Shown: positions 29,310 to 38,818 of the stretch, piece after piece
Layout of the letters: the number at the start of each line of letters is the position of its first letter
Numbering within the stretch: the stretch's first letter is position 1
NCBI GenBank assembly: GCA_041748615.1
Contig: JBGTCY010000015.1
Span: forward strand, 24,486 to 88,485
Source of the DNA: JBGTCY01 sp041748615
GTDB taxonomy: Bacteria > Bacteroidota > Bacteroidia > Chitinophagales > CAIOSU01
Length of the DNA stretch: 64,000 bases
Reading direction: 5' to 3'
The notes under the pieces: model-generated
What the model was told of the DNA's origin: nothing
Database searches by the model: none
What the model saw: the letters and a program-made list of their open reading frames with translations, nothing else
Translations under genes and position numbers: made by a program

Positions 29310-29783
29310 TTATTTCATTTTTCTTATCCGTTCAAAAAACGATTGCAGTAATCTCAGTTGAATGGTAATGGTAAGTATCATCAACCCTACTGAAAAAAAC
29401 AAAAACTCTTTTTTGTAGAGGTAAAATAACGCGTTGATTTCAAGACCTTTTTTTTCCTGATTGGCTGTTAAAAAAAGATTGAGGTCATAGGTATCCATCA
29501 TAAAAATCATCTCGTTGATTTTATCCAACACGACAAAAAACAGGATGCTGTTAAAAACAAACAGAGGAACTTGAACGGCAGTGAATTTTAAAAAGGGAAT
29601 ATTTTTATAATAAATTGTCCACCTGAAATAAGTGGCTGCGAGCGTTGCCATGAAAATATTGAGCGCCAGAAAATGCTGATTGATGAACCCCATCAAAGGA
29701 TAGGCAACAATGAACGCGAATGCTACCGCAACCAAAATCCAAAACAACTCAACGGAGAATGTAAACAGGCGATATTTTATCAT
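29310..29783 (-). CDS. Four-helix membrane protein of unknown function
   Basis: 157 residues, four predicted transmembrane segments (~10-30, ~38-55, ~68-88, ~128-147) and a charged C-terminus (FFERIRKMK). Not recognised. Its ATG overlaps the stop of the M3 peptidase gene by four bases, so it is co-translated with it, and it ends 177 bp before atpB. Size and place could recall accessory F0 proteins, but there is no AtpI/AtpZ similarity I can see, so I leave it unassigned. Confidence 0.6.
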   Translation of the reverse strand: MIKYRLFTFSVELFWILVAVAFAFIVAYPLMGFINQHFLALNIFMATLAATYFRWTIYYKNIPFLKFTAVQVPLFVFNSILFFVVLDKINEMIFMMDTYDLNLFLTANQEKKGLEINALFYLYKKEFLFFSVGLMILTITIQLRLLQSFFERIRKMK

Positions 29784-31519
29784 AATTGATTGTCGTCCAC
29801 CGCGCTCAGCCAGCGGCTGACTTCATTAACCACCTCCGGAACAATCTGCTCGCCAAAAGGAGACTGCAACCCGGCATCATCTACCAATCCCAGGAAGGCT
29901 TTGCTTCCGCCTGATTTGCAGAGCGCGACATAGTCTTTCCATGCTCTTTCCGACTCTTGTCTTGATTTCAGCCAAAACTGAAGCGCGCAAATCTGGGCAA
30001 GTGTGTAATCAATGTAGTAGAACGGGTTTTGGTAAATGTGACTTTGCTTCTGCCAGAGACCACCGTTTTCAAGATATTCATTACCGTCATAATCCCGGAG
30101 CGGCAGGTATTTTTTCTCGATTTCGCGCCATGCCTTTTTGCGTTCGGCCGGTGTAGCATCCGGATGTTCATAAACGAAATGCTGAAACTCATCCACGGTG
30201 ACGCCATAAGGCAAAAACAGGAGCGCACCACTGAGATGCCCAAACTTGTATTTATCAGTTTCTTCTTTGAAAAAAGATTCCATCCAGGGCCAGGTTAAAA
30301 ATTCCATGCTCATCGAATGGATTTCACATGCTTCGTAAGTGGGCCAATGATATTCAGGCAATTCAAAATGACGGCTCATATAAACCTGGAACGCATGACC
30401 GGCTTCATGTGTGAGCACATCAATATCATGCGAGGTGCCGTTGAAGTTGGAAAAAATGTAAGGCGCGTGATAGTTGCTCAAATATGTGCAATATCCGCCT
30501 CCGGCTTTTCCGGCTTTATTTACCAAATCCATTAATTGGTGGTCGTTCATGAATTTAAAAAACTCATCGGTTTCTTTTGAGAGTTCTTTGTACATGGCTT
30601 TTCCCTGCTCAATAATCCAGTCGGGGTTTCCCTTAGGGGTGGCGTTGCCATTTTTAAATAACAGCGGCTCATCATAAAATTTCAGGCTGCTGATACCTAA
30701 CCTTTTAGCCTGTCTTTCTTTCAGGGCATTTGCAACCGGCACGACATGTTTTAATATTTGCCCGCGGTAAAATTTCACATCTTCGGCATTGTAGTCGGTG
30801 CGCAACATGCGGGCATATCCCAATTCAACAAAATTTTCAAACCCTAATTTTTTCGCCATGCGGGTTCTCACTTTCACAAGGTCATCAAACATCCGGTCAA
30901 GCTGCGTTTCATTTTCTTTCATGAAGCCATATTTTGCTTCAGCCGCTCTCTTGCGCATATCGCGGTCGGTGGAAAGCTCAAAAGGAACCATTCCGGCAAG
31001 ATTTCTTTCTTCGCCTTCAAACATGATTTTGGCGGAAGCCATCAGTTTGGTGTATTCGCTTCGGAGTTCATTTTCAATGCGGAGGTCTTCCAAAATCACG
31101 GGGTCGAAAGTTTTCAGGCTGGTTTCGGCAATGGCGAACAACTGATGCCCCCATTTTTTTTCGAGTTCAGCGCGATAGGCGGATTTTATCAAAGCCTGAT
31201 AAAGTTTGTGTACCAACCCTTCAAACAAAGGAGAGTTCCGGTCAAAATATTTCTGCTCTGTTTCATAAAAAGCATCCCGCGTATCCACCGTATGCCGGAT
31301 GGAAACCAGGTTACGGGCAGTTTCGAAATCATCACGCAGTTTATTGATTTTCGCGAGTGTTTCATTTTGCCGCTCACCGTTTTCTGCCCGGTTGAATTCA
31401 GCGATGAGTTCATTAAATGCTTTTTCAACCTTGTCAATGTCCGGTCTTTCGTATTGAATATCGCTGAAGCGGAAAGTTTTCAATTCTGCCGGTTCCTGTG
31501 TTTTAAAAAAGGTTTTCAT
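29780..31519 (-). CDS. M3 family oligoendopeptidase (PepF/thimet-type metallopeptidase)
   Basis: 579 residues, normal for bacterial M3 oligoendopeptidases. The zinc site is H371-E-A-G-H375 (DVLTHEAGHAF), with the third ligand Glu expected in the following helix (YEACEIHSMSMEF). No signal peptide, so it is cytosolic and degrades short peptides. The frame is followed by the four-base-overlapping membrane protein gene and preceded by a thioesterase gene 18 bp upstream, so a three-gene operon is likely. Confidence 0.93.
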   Translation of the reverse strand: MKTFFKTQEPAELKTFRFSDIQYERPDIDKVEKAFNELIAEFNRAENGERQNETLAKINKLRDDFETARNLVSIRHTVDTRDAFYETEQKYFDRNSPLFEGLVHKLYQALIKSAYRAELEKKWGHQLFAIAETSLKTFDPVILEDLRIENELRSEYTKLMASAKIMFEGEERNLAGMVPFELSTDRDMRKRAAEAKYGFMKENETQLDRMFDDLVKVRTRMAKKLGFENFVELGYARMLRTDYNAEDVKFYRGQILKHVVPVANALKERQAKRLGISSLKFYDEPLLFKNGNATPKGNPDWIIEQGKAMYKELSKETDEFFKFMNDHQLMDLVNKAGKAGGGYCTYLSNYHAPYIFSNFNGTSHDIDVLTHEAGHAFQVYMSRHFELPEYHWPTYEACEIHSMSMEFLTWPWMESFFKEETDKYKFGHLSGALLFLPYGVTVDEFQHFVYEHPDATPAERKKAWREIEKKYLPLRDYDGNEYLENGGLWQKQSHIYQNPFYYIDYTLAQICALQFWLKSRQESERAWKDYVALCKSGGSKAFLGLVDDAGLQSPFGEQIVPEVVNEVSRWLSAVDDNQL

Positions 31520-31537
31520 GCCAGATATATTTATTTA

Positions 31538-31963
31538 TTAATCAATTTTTCTTTTCACGTTGTAAACACCTTTACCTTCCGCGATGAGTTCAGAAGATTG
31601 ATGATAGGCAATCATGCGTGTGACGATGATGCGGTTGCCGCTGCGCACCAGCTCGCCTTCCACCATGAGGTCAATCGGCTTGCCCGGTCGCAGGTAATCC
31701 ACCCTGATGTCAATGGTGGATAGTTTGTCATCATGTGAAACAAGCGTAGTCATGGCTGCCGCTCCACCCACGGAATCCAGCGCGAGGGAAATGATGCCGC
31801 CATGCAATGCCTGAGTACGCGGGTCGCCTACCAATTCAGCTTTAAACGGAACCAAAAGTTTTGCAAACCCCTCCCTGATTTCAACTAATTGAATGCCGAG
31901 GTGCTTGTGCAGTGGAATAAAATCCTCAATGACCTGCCTGAAAAGTGATTCTTCAACAACCAT
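31538..31963 (-). CDS. PaaI-like hotdog-fold thioesterase
   Basis: 141 residues with the hotdog acyl-CoA thioesterase pattern ALHGGIISLALDSVGG (active-site H-G-G and the catalytic Asp on the central helix) and VDYLRPG. It probably hydrolyses an acyl- or aryl-CoA; substrate unknown. First gene of the unit with the M3 peptidase. The 259 bp upstream (31964-32222) holds no gene, only the GGGAC-rich repeat at 32121-32152. Confidence 0.88.
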   Translation of the reverse strand: MVVEESLFRQVIEDFIPLHKHLGIQLVEIREGFAKLLVPFKAELVGDPRTQALHGGIISLALDSVGGAAAMTTLVSHDDKLSTIDIRVDYLRPGKPIDLMVEGELVRSGNRIIVTRMIAYHQSSELIAEGKGVYNVKRKID

Positions 31964-32120
31964 CCTTTGGTTTTGGGGCGGTCAAAAGTAGCATTTTAAA
32001 ACGGAGGTTGAAAGAATTATCGGGAATAAAGGGGTTTAAGTTTAGGTTTTAAAGATTTGATAACCCGGTTTCATTTTTATTCCTGTAGTACTTATCGCGG
32101 GTTATTCCATTTAATTTTAA

Positions 32121-32152
32121 TAGGGACGAGGGACGAATGTCGAGGGACGGCA
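32121..32152. repeat. Dispersed GGGAC-rich 32-bp repeat, copy A
   Basis: Aligns to 39616-39647 with three mismatches and no gaps; it contains three near-GGGACG units (AGGGACGAGGGACG and GAGGGACGGCA). The preceding ~25 bases are also similar in both places. Both copies are intergenic. Confidence 0.7.
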
Positions 32153-32222
32153 TTCAAAATTTATGCTATCCAAAATTTTCAAAAAACTGTTTAAGTTCAT
32201 GCTTCTCATTTAACAAATTACT

Positions 32223-32876
32223 CTAAATCAGCTTTTGATTAATGGCATAGCGAATCAAGCCCGCCATGCTTTTGATGCCCAATTTTTTGGAAATATTATA
32301 GCGGTGGGTATCAACTGTTCGCTTGCTGATGCGGAGTTGTTTGGCAATTTCAAGATATGAATTGTCATTCGCCAGCATTCTCAGAATTTCTTCTTCACGC
32401 CTGGAAAGCACCCTTTTTTCTCCCGGCTGTGAGTCACCCGGATAAGTTACATTGCCGGAAGCGATATCATAAATCACTTTATCGGCTAATTCTTTTGAAA
32501 CATATTTTTCTCCTTTCATCACCGCATGGATGGCTTCTATGATTTCACGCTGGTCGGCAGATTTCAACAAGTATCCGTCTGCTCCCGCTTTCAGCATGGT
32601 CAATACCTTTACGCGGTCATCATAAATACTGAAAGCCAGAATTTTCAAAGCGGGGTGTTCTTTTTTCAGCATTCTGGCGGTAGAAATGCCGTCTTTGCCT
32701 GGGATATTTAAGTCTAACATGACCAAATCCACTTTTGTATCTTTCAGCAGATTCATCGCTTCATCAGAGTTGGAGGCTTCGCCCGCGACATTCAGTCCGT
32801 CAGCTAATTGCAAAATCGAACGCATCCCAAACCTGACAGCCGGATGGTCATCAATGAGTAATATATTAATCATCAT
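32223..32876 (-). CDS. NarL/FixJ-type response regulator (second of pair)
   Basis: 217 residues. Receiver domain with LLIDDH acidic pocket, phospho-acceptor Asp55 (LVMLDLNIPG) and the conserved Lys (LLKSAD); LuxR-type HTH at ~150-210 (LSRREEEILRMLA, ISKRTVDTHRYNI). It acts by DNA binding after phosphorylation. It lies 91 bp after the other regulator and may share its kinase or respond to a different one; the C-terminal HTH helices differ, so targets may differ too. Confidence 0.93.
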   Translation of the reverse strand: MMINILLIDDHPAVRFGMRSILQLADGLNVAGEASNSDEAMNLLKDTKVDLVMLDLNIPGKDGISTARMLKKEHPALKILAFSIYDDRVKVLTMLKAGADGYLLKSADQREIIEAIHAVMKGEKYVSKELADKVIYDIASGNVTYPGDSQPGEKRVLSRREEEILRMLANDNSYLEIAKQLRISKRTVDTHRYNISKKLGIKSMAGLIRYAINQKLI

Positions 32877-32967
32877 CTATGGAATTTGTTGCAAAATTAA
32901 GACTGTAATTTACTTCTTATTGTTGATACAAATATGATTATTTTGTAGGAATCGTCCTACAAAATTT

Positions 32968-33612
32968 TTACTGCCCGACCAACTCTAACTGATGTTCGGA
33001 GATATAGCGCGCCAAAGCGGCAACACTGTCAATTTTCAGCTTGATTAAAATACGCGCTTTATAGGTGCTGACCGTTTTGATGCTCAACAATAACATCTCC
33101 GCAATTTCACTGACTTTTTTCCCTTTACCCAACAGCAACATTACTTCGAATTCCCTGTCGGAGAGAAGATTGTGCGGCAACCGGTTTTTATATTCCAGGC
33201 TGATTTCTTCCACTAATAATACGGCTATTTCCGGGCTGATATATTTTTTCCCTTCAGCAACAGTGCGCAAAGCGGTGAACAGATTTTCTGGAGTGCTGTC
33301 TTTATTTAAATAACCCGATGCGCCTGCTTTTAACATCCTGATGGCGAATTGTTCTTCTGAAAACATACTCAAAATCAACACCTGCAGGTGCGGGTAAAGT
33401 TGTTTGATTTGCTTCAGCGTGTCCAACCCGCTTCTGCCGGGTAAAGCAATGTCGAGCACGACCACATCCGGTTGAATAATTCTCAGTTCTTTGAGTAATT
33501 CTTCTCCACTTGCCACTTCCGCCATCACGGAAATATTCCGGTTGGTTTCCAGGAGTTGCCTTAATCCTTTTCTTACGATGGCATGGTCATCACACAAAAC
33601 AACGCTTATCAT
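32968..33612 (-). CDS. NarL/FixJ-type response regulator (first of pair)
   Basis: 214 residues. Receiver with CDDH, phospho-acceptor Asp54 (VVVLDIALPG) and Lys in YLNKDS; LuxR HTH at ~148-205 (LSDREFEVMLLLGKG, LSIKTVSTYKARI). Its start overlaps the stop of the histidine kinase gene by four bases, which makes it the likely cognate regulator. Confidence 0.95.
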   Translation of the reverse strand: MISVVLCDDHAIVRKGLRQLLETNRNISVMAEVASGEELLKELRIIQPDVVVLDIALPGRSGLDTLKQIKQLYPHLQVLILSMFSEEQFAIRMLKAGASGYLNKDSTPENLFTALRTVAEGKKYISPEIAVLLVEEISLEYKNRLPHNLLSDREFEVMLLLGKGKKVSEIAEMLLLSIKTVSTYKARILIKLKIDSVAALARYISEHQLELVGQ

Positions 33613-36242
33613 TTTTTTAGAATCTCTTTTAGCGAAAATATAAATACGAGTCTGGTTCCTTTGTTCGACTTTTCATCAATCGTGAATTTTCCGTTCCAGG
33701 TTTTCGCGCGTTCTTGCATTCCGAAAATTCCAAACTTGCCTGTTAGCGCCAAATCTTTTTTACGGATTCCTCTTCCGTTATCTATGATTTCAAGATGAAT
33801 TTCTTTTTCCTTCATATTCAGGTTCACAGAGGCTTCACTTGCACCGGAATGCCGGATGATATTGGTTAATGACTCCTGGATAATCCGGTAGATAGCCATC
33901 GCGAAACCTTCCTTCACAAGCAAATTTTCGATGTTATGATTGAAAAAAATCTGAATGCCGCTGTTTTCGCGCAGGTTGTTAATCTGCCACTCGATGGCGG
34001 GGATTAAACCGAGATTATCCAACACGACCGGGCGCAACTGGTGGGCGAGATTGCGGGCGGAATTCAATGTTTGGCTTGAAAGATGAATCAGTGATTTCAC
34101 TTTTTGATGCAATGGTTCCCATGCTGCAAGTTCATGTCCTTTTTGTTCCATGTATTGTTGCATCCAAAACATGCCGAGCCTGATGGCGGTGAGTTCCTGC
34201 CCCAGTTCGTCATGAATTTCCATAGCGATATTTTTCTTTTCCTCCTCGCGGATGTTTTCAAGACGATGATAGAGCGCTTTCAGTTTTTTGTTGGTTTCCA
34301 TCAGTTCGCGCTCAGCATTTTTTCTTTCGGTGATTTCAGAAATCATCAAAATGAGGTCTTTAATTTCATTGCCTGTTTTTATGGGTGATATCCTCACGTT
34401 GTACCAAAGAGTCATATGGTTAAAATCAACTAATGAAAACTCACCTTCCGCAATTTTACCTGACCTTGCTTTTTTCAACATTTTTGACAAAATCTTGGTG
34501 TCATATTTAAAAGGTAATTCATAAATATGTTTGCCGATAATCTGCTCAGGCTTCAAAAATTTAAGGTAATTAATGAAAGTGACGCAGTCGTTTTCGTCAA
34601 TGGTAACAACATACTGGGGAGCATTCTTCACCAATGAGCGCCATTTTTCTTCGGATGCTTTCAGAGATTCTTCCGCTTCTTTTTGAGAAGTAAAATCCCG
34701 CACCAACACCACCACCTCTTCATTATCGCAGGGCGCTGAACGGGATTCGAAATAATTTAAGCGGGAGGGATTCTCAAAATCAGGCAGGTAATATCCTAAG
34801 GTTTGCGTTTGGTTCGTTTTAAATGTTTCATGTATTAAATGATTGATTGATTTTGCAATGTCAGGGGGCATCACATCATTGATGGTCTTCCCCAGAAATT
34901 CTTCCGGAGGCAACAACGGGCCAAAAGATTCGGCAGGTTTAAAATCAATATAAATTCCATTTCTGTCAATTCTGAAAATCATATCCGGAATAGCATTTAC
35001 AAGCGCTGATTTATGCCGTTCGCTTTTCGCCAACGCTTCCTCAGCCAGCACTCTTTCTGTAATATCCGTTATTGAACCTACATACCCTTTGAAATTGCCG
35101 CTCTTATCAAACTCAGGTGTTGACTGGGTATAGACCCAGGTGGTTTTTCCGTCAGGAGAATTAATGCGATATTCCAGTTCAAATAATTTTTTGTGCTTTA
35201 AAGCAGTTTTCCATACGTTCAAACATTTTTCTTTATCCCTCGCGTCAATCGCTTCTGCCCAACCGTAGCCTAATGAGTTTTCAAAGGAAAGACCTGAAAT
35301 CGAAGTCCATTTTTCATTGGCGTATGTGAAGAAACCTTTTTCATCGGTTCTGAAAATTCCCACAGGTGAGATTTGTGTCAACTGGCGATAGCGGAATTCG
35401 CTCTCCAACAAAGCGCGCTCCATCGCTTTACGTTCCGTGACATCGCGATAGTTGAGCAGGATGCCTTCAATGCCGGGCTGGTCAAACAGGTTGATACAAC
35501 GCACTTCCAGATTTACCCATGTTTCGTTTTTATGTTTGAACTGAAGGGTGATTTCTACAAGTTTGTTTTTGGTTTTAAGCACTTTTTCCAAAGTTTGTCT
35601 CGCGCGATTTACATCTGCCGGATGCAACAAATTGAAGATGCTTCCCCCAACGCCTGATAGCGGACGATAGCCGAGAATACTCAGCAATGAAGGACTGTGA
35701 TATTTCACTGTTCCCACTTCATTAATGATGGTGATGCCGTCAAAAGCATTTTCAATCAGGCTGCGATAACGCTTGTCGCTTTCGGAGAGTGAGTTTTCTA
35801 TTTCAACCTTTTCACTGACATCCCTGAAGTTGATAATAATCCCTTCAATCGCGGGTACTGCCAGCAGATTACGGGCTTCCATTTCAAGCCAGCGCCAACT
35901 GCCGTCACAGTGTTTAAAACGAATGACCGTATGCCTGGTTGTTTGCGGCTCGCGGATGAGACTTTGAAGAATGTCAAAACTTTTTTGAATATCATTGGGA
36001 TGAATAGACTCAAAAACAGCTTTTCCTATGCCGGATTCCGCGTGTTGTCCAAGAATTTTTGAGATATTCGGGCTGTAATATTTTACATTACCTTCCGCTG
36101 AAATGACGCCAATTCCTTCAAATGCATTTTCCAGGAGAATTTTGTAAAATTCACCCGAATCACTTTTTGAATCCGGAAAATTATTTTGTTGTTGACCGGT
36201 TTTTTGAGCGGTGAGATTAGATGCCTCAACAGAATTCATCAT
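33609..36242 (-). CDS. Soluble five-PAS sensor histidine kinase (HisKA_3 type)
   Basis: 877 residues, no transmembrane segment. Five successive PAS/PAC modules (~30-150, 155-280, 283-405, 410-525, 528-650), a HisKA_3 dimerisation domain with phospho-acceptor His677 (MEIHDELGQELTAIRLG), and a HATPase domain (~780-877; DNGRGI, GIFGMQERA). HisKA_3 kinases partner NarL-type regulators, which agrees with the two regulator genes directly downstream. The sensor is presumably cytosolic and may detect redox state, gas, or small ligands through PAS cofactors; none can be assigned from sequence. Confidence 0.93.
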   Translation of the reverse strand: MMNSVEASNLTAQKTGQQQNNFPDSKSDSGEFYKILLENAFEGIGVISAEGNVKYYSPNISKILGQHAESGIGKAVFESIHPNDIQKSFDILQSLIREPQTTRHTVIRFKHCDGSWRWLEMEARNLLAVPAIEGIIINFRDVSEKVEIENSLSESDKRYRSLIENAFDGITIINEVGTVKYHSPSLLSILGYRPLSGVGGSIFNLLHPADVNRARQTLEKVLKTKNKLVEITLQFKHKNETWVNLEVRCINLFDQPGIEGILLNYRDVTERKAMERALLESEFRYRQLTQISPVGIFRTDEKGFFTYANEKWTSISGLSFENSLGYGWAEAIDARDKEKCLNVWKTALKHKKLFELEYRINSPDGKTTWVYTQSTPEFDKSGNFKGYVGSITDITERVLAEEALAKSERHKSALVNAIPDMIFRIDRNGIYIDFKPAESFGPLLPPEEFLGKTINDVMPPDIAKSINHLIHETFKTNQTQTLGYYLPDFENPSRLNYFESRSAPCDNEEVVVLVRDFTSQKEAEESLKASEEKWRSLVKNAPQYVVTIDENDCVTFINYLKFLKPEQIIGKHIYELPFKYDTKILSKMLKKARSGKIAEGEFSLVDFNHMTLWYNVRISPIKTGNEIKDLILMISEITERKNAERELMETNKKLKALYHRLENIREEEKKNIAMEIHDELGQELTAIRLGMFWMQQYMEQKGHELAAWEPLHQKVKSLIHLSSQTLNSARNLAHQLRPVVLDNLGLIPAIEWQINNLRENSGIQIFFNHNIENLLVKEGFAMAIYRIIQESLTNIIRHSGASEASVNLNMKEKEIHLEIIDNGRGIRKKDLALTGKFGIFGMQERAKTWNGKFTIDEKSNKGTRLVFIFSLKEILKK

Positions 36243-36250
36243 TCTTAAAG

Positions 36251-38011
36251 TTAACGCACTTCGGCTTTGCGCGGAGCGGCTTTTTCGAGCGCGTCTAATT
36301 TTTTTCTGAAAAATGTGAGCTGCTCTTTGTTCTGATTGACATTCTCCTGCACACCTTGCAGAAGGATATTTGTTTTTGAAGACTTGGCGAAAAAGCCCAT
36401 GTTATTTTCCAGCTTGGCAATTTCATCTTCCAGGCTGCGGATTTTGTTGCGGACAAATTTTCTTTCGTCATCCAGCAGCCGTGACGCGTCTGGAGCGTTT
36501 CTCATGCGTTCGAGTTTGTTGTTGTATTGCAGCAGTTCTTTGTCCGCGGGTTCCATGCCCATCTTTTCGTAACAGGCGTCTAAAGTTTGCGTGTATTTTT
36601 TGAACAACGCTTCTTTTGAAGCATTGGGTACTTCACCGGCTTCGTCCCACTCACGGGTGATGGCTTTGATGGCAGGCATCGCTTCTTTGGAAGCGATGGA
36701 GGGAATGAGTTCTTCTAATTTTTTGATAATCGCTTCGCGGGCGGCAAGGTTATTTTTCCTCGCATCTTCGGCAGCGGCAAAGTGTTGTTTTTTCGCTTCA
36801 AAGAAAAAATCGCAAGCAGCGCGGAAGCGTTTCCACAGTTGCTGTTCATCTTTAGGGTTGCCTGCCGGGCCTGATTTTTCCCATTGCTTTTGCAGGCGAA
36901 TGAGTTGATGAGCCGTGTCGTCCCAGGCGGTGTTGTTTTGAAAGGCTTCCGCCTGCTCGCAGATTTTGAGTTTCGCCTGTTTGTTGGCAGTATTATCTTT
37001 TTTCAATGTTTCATAGAAGGCGCGTTTGCGTTCAAAAAAAACATTGCAGGCATTTCTGAACCGCTCCCAGATTGCATCCGCGTCTTCCTTGGAAGCTCTG
37101 CCGGTTTTTCGCCACTCGGTTTGGAAGTCGAGAATTTCTTTGGTTTTGCGTTCCCAGTTGCGGTGGGAGTTGAGTTCCTCAAAATCAAGGCTCTCCACTT
37201 TTTCACACAAGGCAACTTTCGCCTGGAGATTTTCCTCGTATTTTCTTTTCAGCGTTTCATAATGCCCGCGAATCTTCGCATAGACTTTATTGGTGAGATC
37301 GTTGAAGCGTTTGATGACTTCATCTTTTTTCGATGGCGTTACGGGTCCGATGTCGTACCAATCATTGTGAAACTTACGGATGAGCGTTTCCGCTTTTCGG
37401 ATGGTTCTTTCCTGCAACAATTCTTCCATCTGCCGCAGGATATTTTCTTTTTCTTCGGTGTGTTTTTGCAGGTCGAGTTCCTTCATCCCCTGCGTGATGT
37501 GAATGAGATGGAAGAACCGCTCGCGCTGAAAGCGGTAGTCGCTTTCTAATTGTTGTTCTTCTTTTTTTTGCACATCTCCGGTGGCATTCCATTTATCGCG
37601 CAGTTCGCGGAATTGCTGAAAGGCTTTGCCCACGCTGTCGCCTTTTTCAATGAGGGCTTTGAGGTCGTCAATCACTTTGCGCTTGGCGTAGAGATTATCG
37701 AGGGTTTGCGCTTTTTGTTCTTCCCTGAATTTATCTTTCCGGTCGCGGAAAATATTATAGAGTTCGGTGAACTTGCTGTCGGTTTTATCTTTTTGTAAAA
37801 CGAAATCAGCCGCGTAGCCGCCATTGTCGAGGAATTCCTGCCGCTCTTCTTCTTCGCGCTCATCGTTGCGGGCTTTGTAGGCGGAGTCAATTTCTTCCAC
37901 GACAGGAAGGAGTTCCTGAATGTCTTTTGATTTCAGTAATTCTTCAAATGCGCCAACAATTTCATCGCGGCTCAAGCCTGTAAATTCAGAGCTTTCTTCG
38001 TGTTTGTCCAT
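36251..38011 (-). CDS. DUF349-repeat coiled-coil protein
   Basis: 586 residues, largely charged helix. Several DUF349 units are visible, each with a W at the start and R-F-R/F-N-x-A-C-x-x-F-F-E at the end (for example IWERFRNACNVFFERK and LWKRFRAACDFFFEAK). Bacteroidota carry a conserved DUF349 protein of this length; function is unknown, though other DUF349 proteins associate with RNA or ribosome-related processes. It ends nine bases before the histidine kinase start region, so it may be transcribed into that operon. Confidence 0.85.
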   Translation of the reverse strand: MDKHEESSEFTGLSRDEIVGAFEELLKSKDIQELLPVVEEIDSAYKARNDEREEEERQEFLDNGGYAADFVLQKDKTDSKFTELYNIFRDRKDKFREEQKAQTLDNLYAKRKVIDDLKALIEKGDSVGKAFQQFRELRDKWNATGDVQKKEEQQLESDYRFQRERFFHLIHITQGMKELDLQKHTEEKENILRQMEELLQERTIRKAETLIRKFHNDWYDIGPVTPSKKDEVIKRFNDLTNKVYAKIRGHYETLKRKYEENLQAKVALCEKVESLDFEELNSHRNWERKTKEILDFQTEWRKTGRASKEDADAIWERFRNACNVFFERKRAFYETLKKDNTANKQAKLKICEQAEAFQNNTAWDDTAHQLIRLQKQWEKSGPAGNPKDEQQLWKRFRAACDFFFEAKKQHFAAAEDARKNNLAAREAIIKKLEELIPSIASKEAMPAIKAITREWDEAGEVPNASKEALFKKYTQTLDACYEKMGMEPADKELLQYNNKLERMRNAPDASRLLDDERKFVRNKIRSLEDEIAKLENNMGFFAKSSKTNILLQGVQENVNQNKEQLTFFRKKLDALEKAAPRKAEVR

Positions 38012-38044
38012 GACCCGGGTTTATTTCTGAGTTGTAAAAATAAA

Positions 38045-38145
38045 AGATTTGGAGATGTGGTGATGAGATGATTTGATGATTAGCGGATGAGTTGATTAGC
38101 AGATGTGATAATTAGCAGATTTGTTGATGTGGTGATTAATGGCTG
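38045..38145. repeat. Degenerate GATG/GATT low-complexity tract
   Basis: About 100 bp made of loosely repeated GATGTGGTGAT, GATTAGC and GATGAG words. It is part of the 466-bp gap 38012-38477, which otherwise contains the 51-bp repeat at 38216 and AT-rich sequence; no gene is supported there. Confidence 0.55.
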
Positions 38146-38215
38146 ATAAAATTCATCACTGTGGGCAGTGGGATGTACACTGTGGCCTGCGGATTGTCGG
38201 AGGTAAGGGGGTTAA

Positions 38216-38266
38216 ATCGCGGGACGCTGCGAGTCAAAGCAAGGCATAGTCGTACAGAGCAAGCGC
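38216..38266. repeat. Dispersed 51-bp intergenic repeat, copy B
   Basis: Partner of 15339-15389, about seven differences over 51 bp, same orientation. Located between the DUF349 gene and the SMR transporter gene. Confidence 0.75.
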
Positions 38267-38477
38267 AAAAAAAAGTCGTCCATTGTTCATCGTTAATGGT
38301 TTGATGAAATGGCGCTATTTTGTTTTTTCACCATACCAATCAATATTTCTTGAAAAATACATCACTGCGGTAAGTTTTATTATTAATTGCTGCTTTGCAT
38401 CATTCAAAAGTTGTACACCTGCAATTTCTGATTTGCATACATGCCGATTCTTTCCGTTCTTGGCGGAAAAATAATGT

Positions 38478-38798
38478 ATGTCCTGGATGATTCTCATTAT
38501 TGCCGGATTTTTTGAAGTCGGCTTTACAACCTGCATGAAACTGTCGGAAAACTTTACGATCTGGAAGTGGACGGTCGGGTTTTTTGTCTGCGCGATTATC
38601 AGTTTTTACTTACTAAGTAAAGCCATCGAAACCATCCCGATAGGAACGGGCTATGCGGTGTGGACAGGCATCGGTGCGGTAGGTACTGTGCTGATTGGGA
38701 TTTTGTTTTTTGATGAGCCAACGGATTTCAAAAGGATGTTTTTTATTTTTCTGCTGATTGCTTCCATTATCGGATTAAGAGTCGTGTCGTTGAAGTGA
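38478..38798 (+). CDS. SMR family transporter, SugE/Gdx-like
   Basis: 106 residues, four transmembrane helices. The N-terminus MSWMILIIAGFFEVGF with Glu13-like acidic residue and the motif IPIGTGYAVWTGIGAVG resemble the SugE/Gdx branch, whose characterised members export guanidinium rather than bulky cations. I found no ykkC-type or ACGR-loop guanidine riboswitch upstream, only a short TTTCCG/CGGAAA hairpin at 38451-38468, so the substrate remains open. Confidence 0.85.
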   Translation: MSWMILIIAGFFEVGFTTCMKLSENFTIWKWTVGFFVCAIISFYLLSKAIETIPIGTGYAVWTGIGAVGTVLIGILFFDEPTDFKRMFFIFLLIASIIGLRVVSLK

Positions 38799-38818
38799 AA
38801 TGAGAATAACTTTACCGC

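Noticed and set aside
38283..38477. Possible guanidine riboswitch ahead of the SMR gene
   Set aside because: Looked for ACGR-loop hairpins and ykkC-like conserved segments; found only a short 6-bp hairpin next to the start codon.
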